DNA from: Pseudoalteromonas rubra
Lineage (GTDB): Bacteria; Pseudomonadota; Gammaproteobacteria; Enterobacterales; Alteromonadaceae
Direction: 5' to 3'
DNA: 64,000 bases
Assembly: GCF_005886805.2 (NCBI RefSeq)
Contig: NZ_CP045429.1
Location: 2,760,501-2,824,500, forward strand
Shown: positions 28,344 through 35,467 of the stretch, piece by piece
How the letters are laid out: each line of letters begins with the position of its first letter
Position numbering within the stretch: the stretch's first letter is position 1
Position numbers and translations under genes: made by a program
Notes under the pieces: model-generated
What the model saw: only the letters and a program-made list of their open reading frames with translations
What the model was told of the DNA's origin: nothing
Databases searched by the model: none

Positions 28344-28694
28344 GCTAACTCCAAAGTTATGACAGCGTTTTAGCGTACATGCCGTTCAAACACCTGCCCC
28401 CAAACCATTCCACTCACAACAACAACCTATACCTTTGTAATATTTGATATCCGATTGGTTGCACTGCCTCTTCCTTGCTGTTCGCATATTCTATCCCCCT
28501 CAATCCTTTGAGTACTATTTGAATAAATGTAGACGGTGTAACTTCCATACGCCAGTTTAGGGTGGAGTTACATTGTCTTGTCAGCCGCCTTGTCTAAAAT
28601 CGACCTCAGCCTCATTGATAAGTGTAAAATACCCCTCATTATCTTCAAGTTGAAGCGATATTGAGATATAAACAGTTTCTCCGTCTTCAGGCTC
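28344..28694. other. Gene-free stretch with a degenerate repeat
   Basis: No supported gene. About 28450-28560 aligns with the 3' part of the repeat at 29300-29645 (TCTTCC, GCATA, TCTAT, CCTCAA, TTTGAG, GTAGAC, TACGCC in order). The GCTAACTCC near 28346 could be a degenerate core site. Confidence 0.4.
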
Positions 28695-29114
28695 TTAGTT
28701 AAAGCCGGCACCAATTGAGAAAGATAGCTTTTGATGTACTTCTTGTGATAGTAAATTTTGTGTTTTCTGGAAGTTATTGACTGCAAGTTCTGAAAGTCTG
28801 AATGTGTATTCTGTTTTTGCAGGTTCGGACGAAAAAAAGCCTTCTTGCGCAGCTATCTTATCCCGTTTTACAAGAATGAGTGGAAATGTAAAATTACTAT
28901 GCCCTCTTTCATTCACTAAACTGAGGCTTAGATTAATTTTTTCCATGTTTAACGTAAAAGGCTCTGACAACCAAATTTTCGAACGAATTTGCGAAGGGTT
29001 TAGCGCGGCAAAACTTTGTTCATCAAAGTTGCGATATTTAAGCATTGTCGAGATCGGAATGCTCGAGCAGCCAAACAAAAATAGTGCTACAAATACAAAA
29101 AAAAGCTTTTTCAT
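28695..29114 (-). CDS. Predicted lipoprotein, unknown function (cassette gene)
   Basis: From ATG 29114 the protein is 139 residues with lipobox LFGC (Cys at residue 17: VFVALFLFGCSS). The body contains SKIWLSEPFTLNMEKINLSLSLVNERGHSNFTFPLILVKRD, a beta-rich pattern, and ends in QKLSFSIGAGFN. I do not recognise the family. About 15 bp upstream of the start, TGATAACTAGCGG looks like a core site, interrupted 12 bp further by the left end of an IS10-like fragment. It is AT-rich like the other cassettes. Confidence 0.7.
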   Translation of the reverse strand: MKKLFFVFVALFLFGCSSIPISTMLKYRNFDEQSFAALNPSQIRSKIWLSEPFTLNMEKINLSLSLVNERGHSNFTFPLILVKRDKIAAQEGFFSSEPAKTEYTFRLSELAVNNFQKTQNLLSQEVHQKLSFSIGAGFN

Positions 29115-29147
29115 TATCTTTCCTTGATTGATAACTAGCGGCTTGTT

Positions 29148-29300
29148 CTGAGGCACCCCGATATATTCACTTTTCAATTCAATATAATAGCTGCACATGA
29201 CATTACTTTGTCTAATTTATTTCGCAAAAAATTCACCATATAGAAACCCCTGCGAGATACCACCATCCTATACGGTATACCTAGAAAAGCTGAATTTATC
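29148..29300 (+). mobile_element. IS10-like element, left-end remnant
   Basis: Begins CTGAGGCACCCCGATATATTCA, matching the left end of the copy at 32787 with several changes, and continues through TCCTATACGGTATACCTAG (IS equivalent TCCTACACGATATGCTCCG). It ends near 29300, where the degenerate repeat begins. Confidence 0.6.
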
Positions 29301-29645
29301 AGAGGCATCCACCCGTAAATTCACAGACCAATATAGACAGGGATAATATAGAAATGCAAGACAATTGGACCCTGCGCTCTTCTACTCTTCCAGTACACCC
29401 CGTGAATGCTCAATAACTTACCCTCGATCCAATCTCGCCGATATAAATATGACTCGCCTGTTACGCGGTCTGTGCCACACAAAAATGTCCAGCAAACACG
29501 CCGGGATATACAGTGATGATATCTAGTACCGGTTAAGCTAACCTGCTTCTTCCCTACAGTTGGCATAGTCTATTAGCCTCAACCCTTTGAGCACGTTCTA
29601 AGCGTAGACATCGTTGCAAAAGTACGCCATTTTTAGGAGGGTATC
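29300..29645. repeat. Degenerate repeat block, longest copy
   Basis: About 350 bp sharing its beginning (GTAAATTCACA) and end (GTAGAC, GTTGCAAAAGTACGCCAT, TTTAGGAGG) with 23485-23695, and its 3' part with 28450-28560. No coding potential that I can support. Confidence 0.5.
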
Positions 29646-29744
29646 GCCTGCTTTCCTCTGCATAAACATCCTATGTGTTAATGCTTCAACCAGCAGAAAA
29701 TAAAAGTGTGGCGAGTCTTTTTCCGCCGAGCTGGCCTGTTGTTT

Positions 29745-30083
29745 TTAGTTTGTAGTAATGTAAGCATGTCTCAAATCTTCTGAGGCAGTTGCCAGTGAAC
29801 AACTGCCGGTACCACCTAGTGTTATTTGTTGTTTACCTATTTGAGCTGCTAACAAGATTGATAGCATATTTTTGCCTTCAGGAGTCGTAGCATCAAAACT
29901 GAACTTCCATGATTGTGTACCACATGTTTGATTACTAACGTTCCCATTTACTTGAATTTGGCATAATGGAGAAACGTGCTTTGTATGGCAAACCACTTGT
30001 TTAATGGTACCCGTAAAACTTGCTCCAGCCAGTGAATGGAAAGACAATAAAATAAAAAGTGAAAAAAGTGACAGTTTTTTCAT
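29745..30083 (-). CDS. Small secreted protein, family A (cassette gene)
   Basis: 112 residues: signal peptide MKKLSLFSLFILLSFHSLAGA, then GTIKQVVCHTKHVSPLCQIQVNG, a CGTQSWKFSFD block, NMLSILLAAQIGK, and ITLGGTGSCSLA. The order of hydrophobic strand, central Cys, LLAA helix and C-terminal Cys is the same as in the proteins at 28017 and 53048, though identity is low. It is on the cassette strand; ATAACC 24 bp upstream of the start is a possible degraded core site. No function can be assigned. Confidence 0.7.
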   Translation of the reverse strand: MKKLSLFSLFILLSFHSLAGASFTGTIKQVVCHTKHVSPLCQIQVNGNVSNQTCGTQSWKFSFDATTPEGKNMLSILLAAQIGKQQITLGGTGSCSLATASEDLRHAYITTN

Positions 30084-30447
30084 TTGTACTCCCCAAAAAA
30101 TAATAACCTAATGGCTTTATATGGGCCAATTCCGGTCTCCAAAGCCATTCAAAACATAATTAAAAATAGTGTAACCCTAAAAATAAAAATATCCACCTCA
30201 TAGAATTTTTTTCAAAGGCATAGGCTGGCACATAGATACTTGAGCGTTCTCGCATCATCAAGACTGAACAGTGCCATAAAACATCAATAACATATGGTTA
30301 CCTGGATTTGAGCAACAAAACCAGATAACATTTGTACCTTTTAAAGATGCTATCCATATGAAAATTATGCGTCACTTTTCATTGTCGTCGCTAAATCATT
30401 GTCGGACGCTTGCTTCACTCACTTTAAAATAATAAGGGATATAGATT
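30084..30447. other. Divergent intergenic region
   Basis: 364 bp of AT-rich sequence between the leftward secreted-protein gene and the rightward pectate-lyase-like gene. It must hold both promoters; I find no clear operator or attC. Confidence 0.4.
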
Positions 30448-31917
30448 TTGAAACGCAGAGATTTTATAACTAGCGTAGCTGCGATTGCTGGTACAGGGGG
30501 AATACTAGGCTTAAAAGCCCATGCTACTGAGTTACAAACTGGTACCCGAGATACCTCTCAGATTGCAAATGTCATTGACTTTGGTGCAACAGGTGATGGC
30601 AAAACGAATGATACAGAAGCAATGAGAGCGGCACATGCAACCGGAAGGATTGTCTATTATCCCGCGGGTGAATATAGATTTACATCTCTTGAAATGCGAA
30701 CGGGTGGGATCATAGGTGAAGGCAAGAATACGATCCTCACCTGTACTGATTCTGGAGAGCAACACGCAATTACGCATACTCTTGAGGATCCTGACAGCGT
30801 ACTCATTAACGAAAGAGGCGCGCTGTTTAGAGATTTTTTACTTCGCTATGAAAATGAACAAAAAAATGGTACCGGTATTAACCTCATCCCATCAAAATTT
30901 TCTGATGGTAACCCAGTTGAAAATTATACTTCTTATATATCAAATGTAACTATACGAAATTTTTCAACCTGTATCAAAACGTCACTTGTTTCTTATATGA
31001 ATATTGAAAATTGCTATTTCGTCAACTTTCGAGATTTCGGTATTCACTCTGACATGAATAATGAAACATTTGCCGACAACGGTGATAATGGTTTTATAAA
31101 CAATTACTTTTTTACATCACCGAAATATTCGAATGCGATTTGTGTAAGATACAGAGCTGGCGGGCTTCGCTTTATTGGTAACAAAGTAAACGGTGGGTTA
31201 ATTGGTGTCGATATCAGTCCTAATCAAAGCTCTTCTGTCGTTTTAATTAATAGTAACAGTATAGAGAACCAAACAAATACAGGCATACGCTTTTTTGTTT
31301 ATCCTGAAGATACAGCTGCTCGGGAGTTTGGTCGAATCGTTATCGCCAACAATCAGCTTAATCTCGCCGCTACCGAAGGCTCCGCGATATCAATCAATTC
31401 GCAGGTAAACGACTTCAAACTAAACGACGTCAACATCACTGGAAATACGATTTATGCGGCCAGAACATCCGCAAACCTCATCGACTTACGAGGAGTTGAT
31501 CGCTTTAATGTGGTTGCTAACCAATGTTATGCGCACGCAGCGGCCTCCAGCGGAGTTTATGTCCATGCAAATTGCAGCAATGGTAATGTTGAAGCCAACT
31601 CAATTATGGGCACGGCTTTGGGAGAGGTAATTAACTACAGCGACACGGTGACGGTTAATGGCATTAAAGCAAAGGTTACGGAGCGTATTCTGCTACCAAC
31701 GCTTTTGGCAGGTGAGGTATATGAGGGACAAGTCAATATACAGCAAGCCGGCTTCAGCGATGAGTGTATTGTGTTATGGAATATTGATGGCCAGGGACTT
31801 GACCTAAAAGCTTGGGTTTCCAGCCCCGGACAAGTCAAATACCGAATTGCAAACTCAACAGCGAATGACTTTGCCTCAACTGAGGTCGCTCAAACATTTG
31901 TAATCAGGCGAGTTTAG
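30448..31917 (+). CDS. Tat-exported pectate-lyase-superfamily (right-handed beta-helix) protein
   Basis: 489 residues. The N-terminus KRRDFITSVAAIAGTGGIL is a twin-arginine signal. It is followed by NVIDFGATGDGKTNDTEAMR, the standard opening of the Pectate_lyase_3 beta-helix family (phage tailspike and GH28-like proteins), then repeated short beta-helix rungs with many Asn (for example NNYFFTSPKYSN and VLINSNSIENQ). A distinct C-terminal domain starts near residue 410. It probably binds or cleaves polysaccharide; no catalytic residues can be assigned. It uses a TTG start with AAGGG upstream and points against the cassette genes, suggesting separate acquisition. Confidence 0.75.
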   Translation: MKRRDFITSVAAIAGTGGILGLKAHATELQTGTRDTSQIANVIDFGATGDGKTNDTEAMRAAHATGRIVYYPAGEYRFTSLEMRTGGIIGEGKNTILTCTDSGEQHAITHTLEDPDSVLINERGALFRDFLLRYENEQKNGTGINLIPSKFSDGNPVENYTSYISNVTIRNFSTCIKTSLVSYMNIENCYFVNFRDFGIHSDMNNETFADNGDNGFINNYFFTSPKYSNAICVRYRAGGLRFIGNKVNGGLIGVDISPNQSSSVVLINSNSIENQTNTGIRFFVYPEDTAAREFGRIVIANNQLNLAATEGSAISINSQVNDFKLNDVNITGNTIYAARTSANLIDLRGVDRFNVVANQCYAHAAASSGVYVHANCSNGNVEANSIMGTALGEVINYSDTVTVNGIKAKVTERILLPTLLAGEVYEGQVNIQQAGFSDECIVLWNIDGQGLDLKAWVSSPGQVKYRIANSTANDFASTEVAQTFVIRRV

Positions 31918-31929
31918 TCCCCTGAAAGG

Positions 31930-31958
31930 CGTCACCCAAAATCACTTTGGGTGGCTTT
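31930..31958 (+). terminator. Terminator after the beta-helix gene
   Basis: CACCCAAA, loop of five, TTTGGGTG form an 8-bp stem 13 bp after the stop codon; the following tract is only moderately T-rich. Confidence 0.6.
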
Positions 31959-32021
31959 AGTTCCTGTCAGCTTGGGTGGGTATCATCCAGGTTGTTTTTT
32001 CAGGTCAATAAAAAACCACCA

Positions 32022-32741
32022 TCAGCGCTTTACCTCATACCAATTCTTGTCGAGATATTCTTTTTCACCTCCGAGTATGGCTCTCTTTACACGGCACGGA
32101 TTACCGAATATACGAACAAAATGCCAATCTCCGAATTCGTCAAATTTTCTGCAGGACGTTGTAATTGACTCGTTTGAAATAATTTTGTGCTGTTTTCCAG
32201 ATTTACGCCCATGCAATTTCAGCCTGTGCAAAAAATCCACATCTTCTGCTATATGCCGTTGCTCATCGAACCCCCCAATTGCATCGAAGTCCGTCTTTCG
32301 GAACCAATACATACCAAAAGAGAGGCCAAGGAAAAAAGCAGGCACTAACATCATACCGTAGCCTACTGCTATTCCAGGAGACAACCTTTCTGGCTTAATG
32401 CGTATACCGCCACCTATACAATTTGGAGATTTCGCATGCTGATATATTGTGTTTAGAACTCCTTTGGACATCCAACTATCGGCATCAATCGTCACAATCC
32501 AATCTGACGTAGCATACGCTACGCCAGTATTTTTTATTGATGATAGATTCTTTGAATCATCTGCAACTACGATAGCCCCAAACGATTTTGCTATTTCGCC
32601 TGTCTTATCAGTGCACCTGTTTAAGACAACGATTGTTTCGACCTCCATTTCCTGAGGAATAAGCTGATCCTTGATTGATGACAGACACCGAGCGATATAA
32701 CTTTCTTCGTTGTGGGCTGGAATAACTACACTGATTTTCAT
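32022..32741 (-). CDS. Family 2 glycosyltransferase (cassette gene)
   Basis: 239 residues with the GT-A fold opening SVVIPAHNEESYIARCLSSI, the DxD-like WIVTIDADSW motif (about residue 87), and IGGFDEQRHIAEDVDFLHRL with the ED(V/L) acid. This matches short GT2 enzymes that transfer sugars to polysaccharide or lipid carriers in the cytoplasm. There is no membrane anchor beyond a hydrophobic stretch VGYGMMLVPAFFLGLSFGM. The start is about 31 bp left of a GTATAAC core half-site, placing it as an integron cassette; no other sugar-pathway genes accompany it. Confidence 0.8.
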   Translation of the reverse strand: MKISVVIPAHNEESYIARCLSSIKDQLIPQEMEVETIVVLNRCTDKTGEIAKSFGAIVVADDSKNLSSIKNTGVAYATSDWIVTIDADSWMSKGVLNTIYQHAKSPNCIGGGIRIKPERLSPGIAVGYGMMLVPAFFLGLSFGMYWFRKTDFDAIGGFDEQRHIAEDVDFLHRLKLHGRKSGKQHKIISNESITTSCRKFDEFGDWHFVRIFGNPCRVKRAILGGEKEYLDKNWYEVKR

Positions 32742-32771
32742 TTCATGCTACTCCCTATGATGCTCTTACAT

Positions 32772-32786
32772 GTATAACGCTTTAAT
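32772..32786 (-). repeat. Left part of an attC split by an IS10-like element
   Basis: GTATAACGC directly precedes the IS left end at 32787. Joined to the sequence after the IS (34097 on) it recreates an attC start like ACATAACGC...AAACGGC of the intact site at 34452. Confidence 0.5.
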
Positions 32787-34096
32787 CTGAGGCCCCCCCA
32801 GATATTCATATTAAAAAGCAGTGAGATGGACGCGAACGACATCGTATGAACTAATTTGTTTGGCCAAAAACCAAATAAACAACCACACCATGCGTGATAC
32901 TTCCATCCTACACGATATGCTCCGAAAAAAAATGCCTAAATTTCATACTCTGCATCTTGATCGATTAACGCTGGCAACTGAAACATTGCTCGATAGCAAT
33001 CAACTTTCACGCACCAAGATGGGCCGAAATATGAAGGGCCCTGCCGCTGCCAAGCACAACATTAAACGTATGGACCGACTGCTTGGCAACACCGCTATGC
33101 ATAACGATCGACTTGCTATTTACCGTTTCCATGCGCGCCTGATATGTGACGCTAACCCCATGCCTATTTTGCTGGTCGGCTGGGCCGATGTGCGCGAACA
33201 ACTGCGGCTGATGACTTTGCGAGCTTCCGTCAGCATTCAAGGACGCTTAATGATAGTGTATGAGCGCATCTCCTAAATCCCATCAGCTGTTCCTTGATGA
33301 ACTTGCCATTATCCTTCCATAGAGGGCCTGCCTGATAAATGTATTCCACTCATCGTGACCGATGCTGGCTATCGAAACACCTGGTTTCGACAGGTCAATA
33401 AAAAAGGTTGGTTCTGGCTGGGGCGGGTGTGTGGCAAAGTCACTTATCAGCATAAAAACAGCGAAGATTGGCATGTAAATCAGGCACTTTATCCATCCGC
33501 CACTCCCCGTGGACGTTACATTGGAGAGGTAAAACTTGGCCGAAAAAACCCTATCAACTGCCACCTTCATTTATATAAAGCCAAACAAAAAGGCCGTACT
33601 GATAAACGCTCTTCAAAAGCTGGCAGGCATCATACCGCACAAAAAAGTTATCGAACTGGCAGTAAGGAGCCCTGGCTATTAGCCACTAACCTGCCCGCTG
33701 ACTTATTCAAACCCAAACGTGTAGTCTCACTTTACGCCAAGCGCATGCAAATCGAAGAAAGCTTTCGAGACCTGAAAAGCCCCCAATACAGTATGGGCCT
33801 GAGACATAGTAAAAGTCGATGCCCCAACCGGCTCGATATACTGTTATTACTCTCTTTGCTGGCGACCATTATTCTCTGGTGGATCGGCCTGTATGCTCAG
33901 CACTCAAATTGGCAACGAAAGTTTCAGGCAAATACCATCAGAGATCGTGCTGTGCTGTCGATTGTCAGGCTTGGCAAAGAGGTCTGGCGACGAAGCGATT
34001 ATGTTATGACGGGGAAGCAACTACTCTGGGCTATACGCGAATACGTGCGCTTGATACATCGGCTTGGGAGGCCTCAATTATGAGGGGATCCCCCAG
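32787..34096 (+). mobile_element. IS10-like (IS4 family) insertion sequence, nearly full length
   Basis: 1310 bp. The right terminus read inward is CTGGGGGATCCCCTCATAATT, matching the IS10 end CTGATGAATCCCCTAATGATT at most positions; the left terminus is CTGAGGCCCCCCCAGATATT. The flanking 9-mers CGCTTTAAT and CGCCGCAAA are only similar, so no clean target duplication remains. The transposase is frameshifted, so this copy cannot move on its own. Confidence 0.75.
32890..34083 (+). pseudogene. IS10-like transposase pseudogene
   Basis: The N-terminal part (MRDTSILHDMLRKKMPK ... ASVSIQGRLMIVYERIS) and the C-terminal part (VTDAGYRNTWFRQVNKKGWFWL ... RMQIEESFRDLKSPQYSMGLRHS) match IS10 transposase throughout. 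Between them, near 33270-33345, the frame changes twice: KSHQLFLDELAIILP is in a second frame and about nine residues equivalent to FPLSEQCSK are missing. The DDE residues and YREK-like signature (YAKRMQIEE) survive, but no continuous protein can be made. Confidence 0.8.
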
Positions 34097-34195
34097 CGCC
34101 GCAAATAAACGGCAAAAATTAGTTGGCTAAAATTTGTGAGGTACGAACAAGGCCAACTGATTTTTGTCCGCACTTTTTTATTTGCTTTGTTATGT
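34097..34195 (-). repeat. Right part of the attC split by the IS10-like element
   Basis: CGCCGCAAATAAACGGC, AGTTGGCT/GGCCAACT arms, TTGTCCG and terminal GTTATGT (34189-34195) match the attC at 34452-34553 in order. It lies immediately after the stop of the gene at 34200. Confidence 0.6.
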
Positions 34196-34199
34196 GGCT

Positions 34200-34442
34200 T
34201 TACTTCCTAGTTGTTGGATCTGTTAACACCAAATTTTTAAAGTAGCTGATAGCCTCGTTAATATCTTGGAATGATTTATGATTCATCTTTTGTCCGCGTT
34301 CATAGTAAAACACCTCAATCTCACTTTGAGCATCGTATATACAATAACCTTCTAACATTGGTAGTTCATCGATGCCAACAATGCTTTTGTAAACTTTTTT
34401 CTGAACTAGATACTTCTTCAGAGCGACTAATTCTTCACGCAT
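34200..34442 (-). CDS. Small cytoplasmic protein, unknown (cassette gene)
   Basis: 80 residues, no signal or TM helix. Segments such as MLEGYCIYDAQSEIEVFYYERGQK and FQDINEAISYFKNLVL resemble single-domain immunity-type proteins that are frequent in integron cassettes, but this is a style resemblance only. The start is 9 bp left of the ACATAAC core of the next attC and the stop is 4 bp from the GTTATGT half-site, the classic tight packing of a one-gene cassette. Confidence 0.65.
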   Translation of the reverse strand: MREELVALKKYLVQKKVYKSIVGIDELPMLEGYCIYDAQSEIEVFYYERGQKMNHKSFQDINEAISYFKNLVLTDPTTRK

Positions 34443-34451
34443 TCAATTGCC

Positions 34452-34553
34452 ACATAACGCTGCCATAAACGGCATAAAATAGCTGGCTAAACTTAGCGAC
34501 GAAGGAGCACAAGCCAGCTGTTTTGTGTCCACGGTTTTATGGCCTTGTTAGGT
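34452..34553 (-). repeat. attC recombination site (best preserved)
   Basis: Bounded by ACATAAC (34452-34458) and GTTAGGT (34547-34553). Inner arms pair: GCCATAAAC with GTTTTATGGC (one bulge) and AGCTGGCT with AGCCAGCT (perfect). The 102-bp length and imperfect stem fit attC structure. It sits between the cassette genes at 34200 and 34571. Confidence 0.75.
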
Positions 34554-34570
34554 GAACTTATTTGTATTGG

Positions 34571-34957
34571 CTAGAATTCAACTCTAATTCCATACTTTTC
34601 TTCACAAGACTCGATGATTTCTACCATGTCTTGCATGCCAGATATAACTGTTTCTGAAGGCCTGGGAGGACCATTTTTAAGCATTTCTTCCATGTTTCCC
34701 ATTACTGAATTTGCTAGTTTGGCATATTCACTTAGTGCATTGCTAAACTCTGAATACTTCGCAGGCTCCCATTTCTCTTGAGCTATTTTTGCGGTGCATT
34801 TACATAGCTTTTCTAGTTTTTCATATTCATCTTCATTGGTAGGCGCAATTAAGAACTGTAGGTTCTGTGAAACACTCTCTAACTCACTCAAGTTAACTTC
34901 CTTAGCATTCAAAATTGGGGATAACAGCATAATAATTATTAAAGTAATAGTTTTCAT
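34571..34957 (-). CDS. Small secreted protein, unknown (first cassette gene)
   Basis: From ATG 34957 the protein has 128 residues, with signal peptide MKTITLIIIMLLSPILNA and a helical mature part with three Cys (LCKCTAK and ESCEEKYG). LEKLCKCTAKIAQEKWEPAKYSEFSNALSEYAKLAN suggests a helical bundle. I do not recognise the family. It is the cassette closest to the integrase relic, with the core site ACCTAAC (34973-34979) 16 bp upstream of the start and its attC directly downstream. If any integron promoter is active, this gene would be the first expressed. Confidence 0.65.
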   Translation of the reverse strand: MKTITLIIIMLLSPILNAKEVNLSELESVSQNLQFLIAPTNEDEYEKLEKLCKCTAKIAQEKWEPAKYSEFSNALSEYAKLANSVMGNMEEMLKNGPPRPSETVISGMQDMVEIIESCEEKYGIRVEF

Positions 34958-34972
34958 TGGTATCTCATGTTC

Positions 34973-35200
34973 ACCTAACAATTTATTCTACTCCAAAATG
35001 TCGGAACATAAACCGACAAAACGGACTGTATTACATACCCACATAGTCCCACGGAACAAATTCAAAGTAAACAATCGGTTGCAACCTGTCAAAACACACT
35101 GGTGCAAAAATTGGACAAAACGGCGTGTAATAATATTATTGGACAATAGCCAAAAAAACTGTACATAAATCCAGTGTCAACTTTGCCAAATGGAGCGTCC
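34973..35200. other. attI-side junction and integrase upstream region
   Basis: ACCTAAC at 34973-34979 (GTTAGGT on the cassette strand) is a perfect core site and marks the junction between attI and the first cassette. The next 220 bp up to the intI start should contain the rest of attI, the cassette promoter and the intI promoter; I cannot define these elements individually. Confidence 0.55.
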
Positions 35201-35413
35201 ATGACATCACCTTTCCTGCTCATGCTGCAAAAACAAATGTGCCTAAAGCGTTACGCCAAACGCACCATTGAAGCGTATTTAAAATAGATTGCCGCATTTA
35301 TCCGCATTAATGATATGCGACACCATACAACTATGGAGGATAGCGAAATTGAACTATTTCTTAACCACTTGGTAAATTGCCAGAATGTTGCTCAGGGAAC
35401 GCAAGCACACATT
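35201..35413 (+). pseudogene. intI: Integron integrase relic (N-terminal ~70 codons, in-frame stop)
   Basis: From ATG 35201 the translation reads ...LKRYAKRTIEAYLK, stop, IAAFIRIND, MRHHTTM, SEIELFLNHLV and VAQGTQA. This aligns with the N-terminal domain of IntI proteins (VchIntIA RYYAKKTIEAYLHW; IntI1 WVRAFIRFHGVRHPATL). Codon 29 is TAG where Trp is conserved, a single-base change. The homology ends after GTQA, about residue 70 of about 320; the catalytic domain with the RHRY residues is gone. It is divergent from the cassettes, as intI should be. Confidence 0.8.
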
Positions 35414-35444
35414 AAAAAGCCCGACTAAACTAGCCGGGCTTTGT
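35413..35444 (-). terminator. Terminator after the oxidoreductase gene
   Basis: AAAGCCCGGCTAG and CCGGGCTTT-type arms (AAAAAGCCCG at 35414-35423, CGGGCTTTG at 35435-35443) form a hairpin with A/T runs on both sides; it may work in both directions and abuts the intI relic. Confidence 0.7.
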
Positions 35445-35467
35445 TAACTCATAAATATCGTGTCAGT

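Noticed and set aside
24900..35400. Possible CRISPR array from repeated short motifs in the accessory region
   Set aside because: The repeats (attC, IS ends) are long, irregularly spaced and degenerate; there are no regular spacers and no cas genes.
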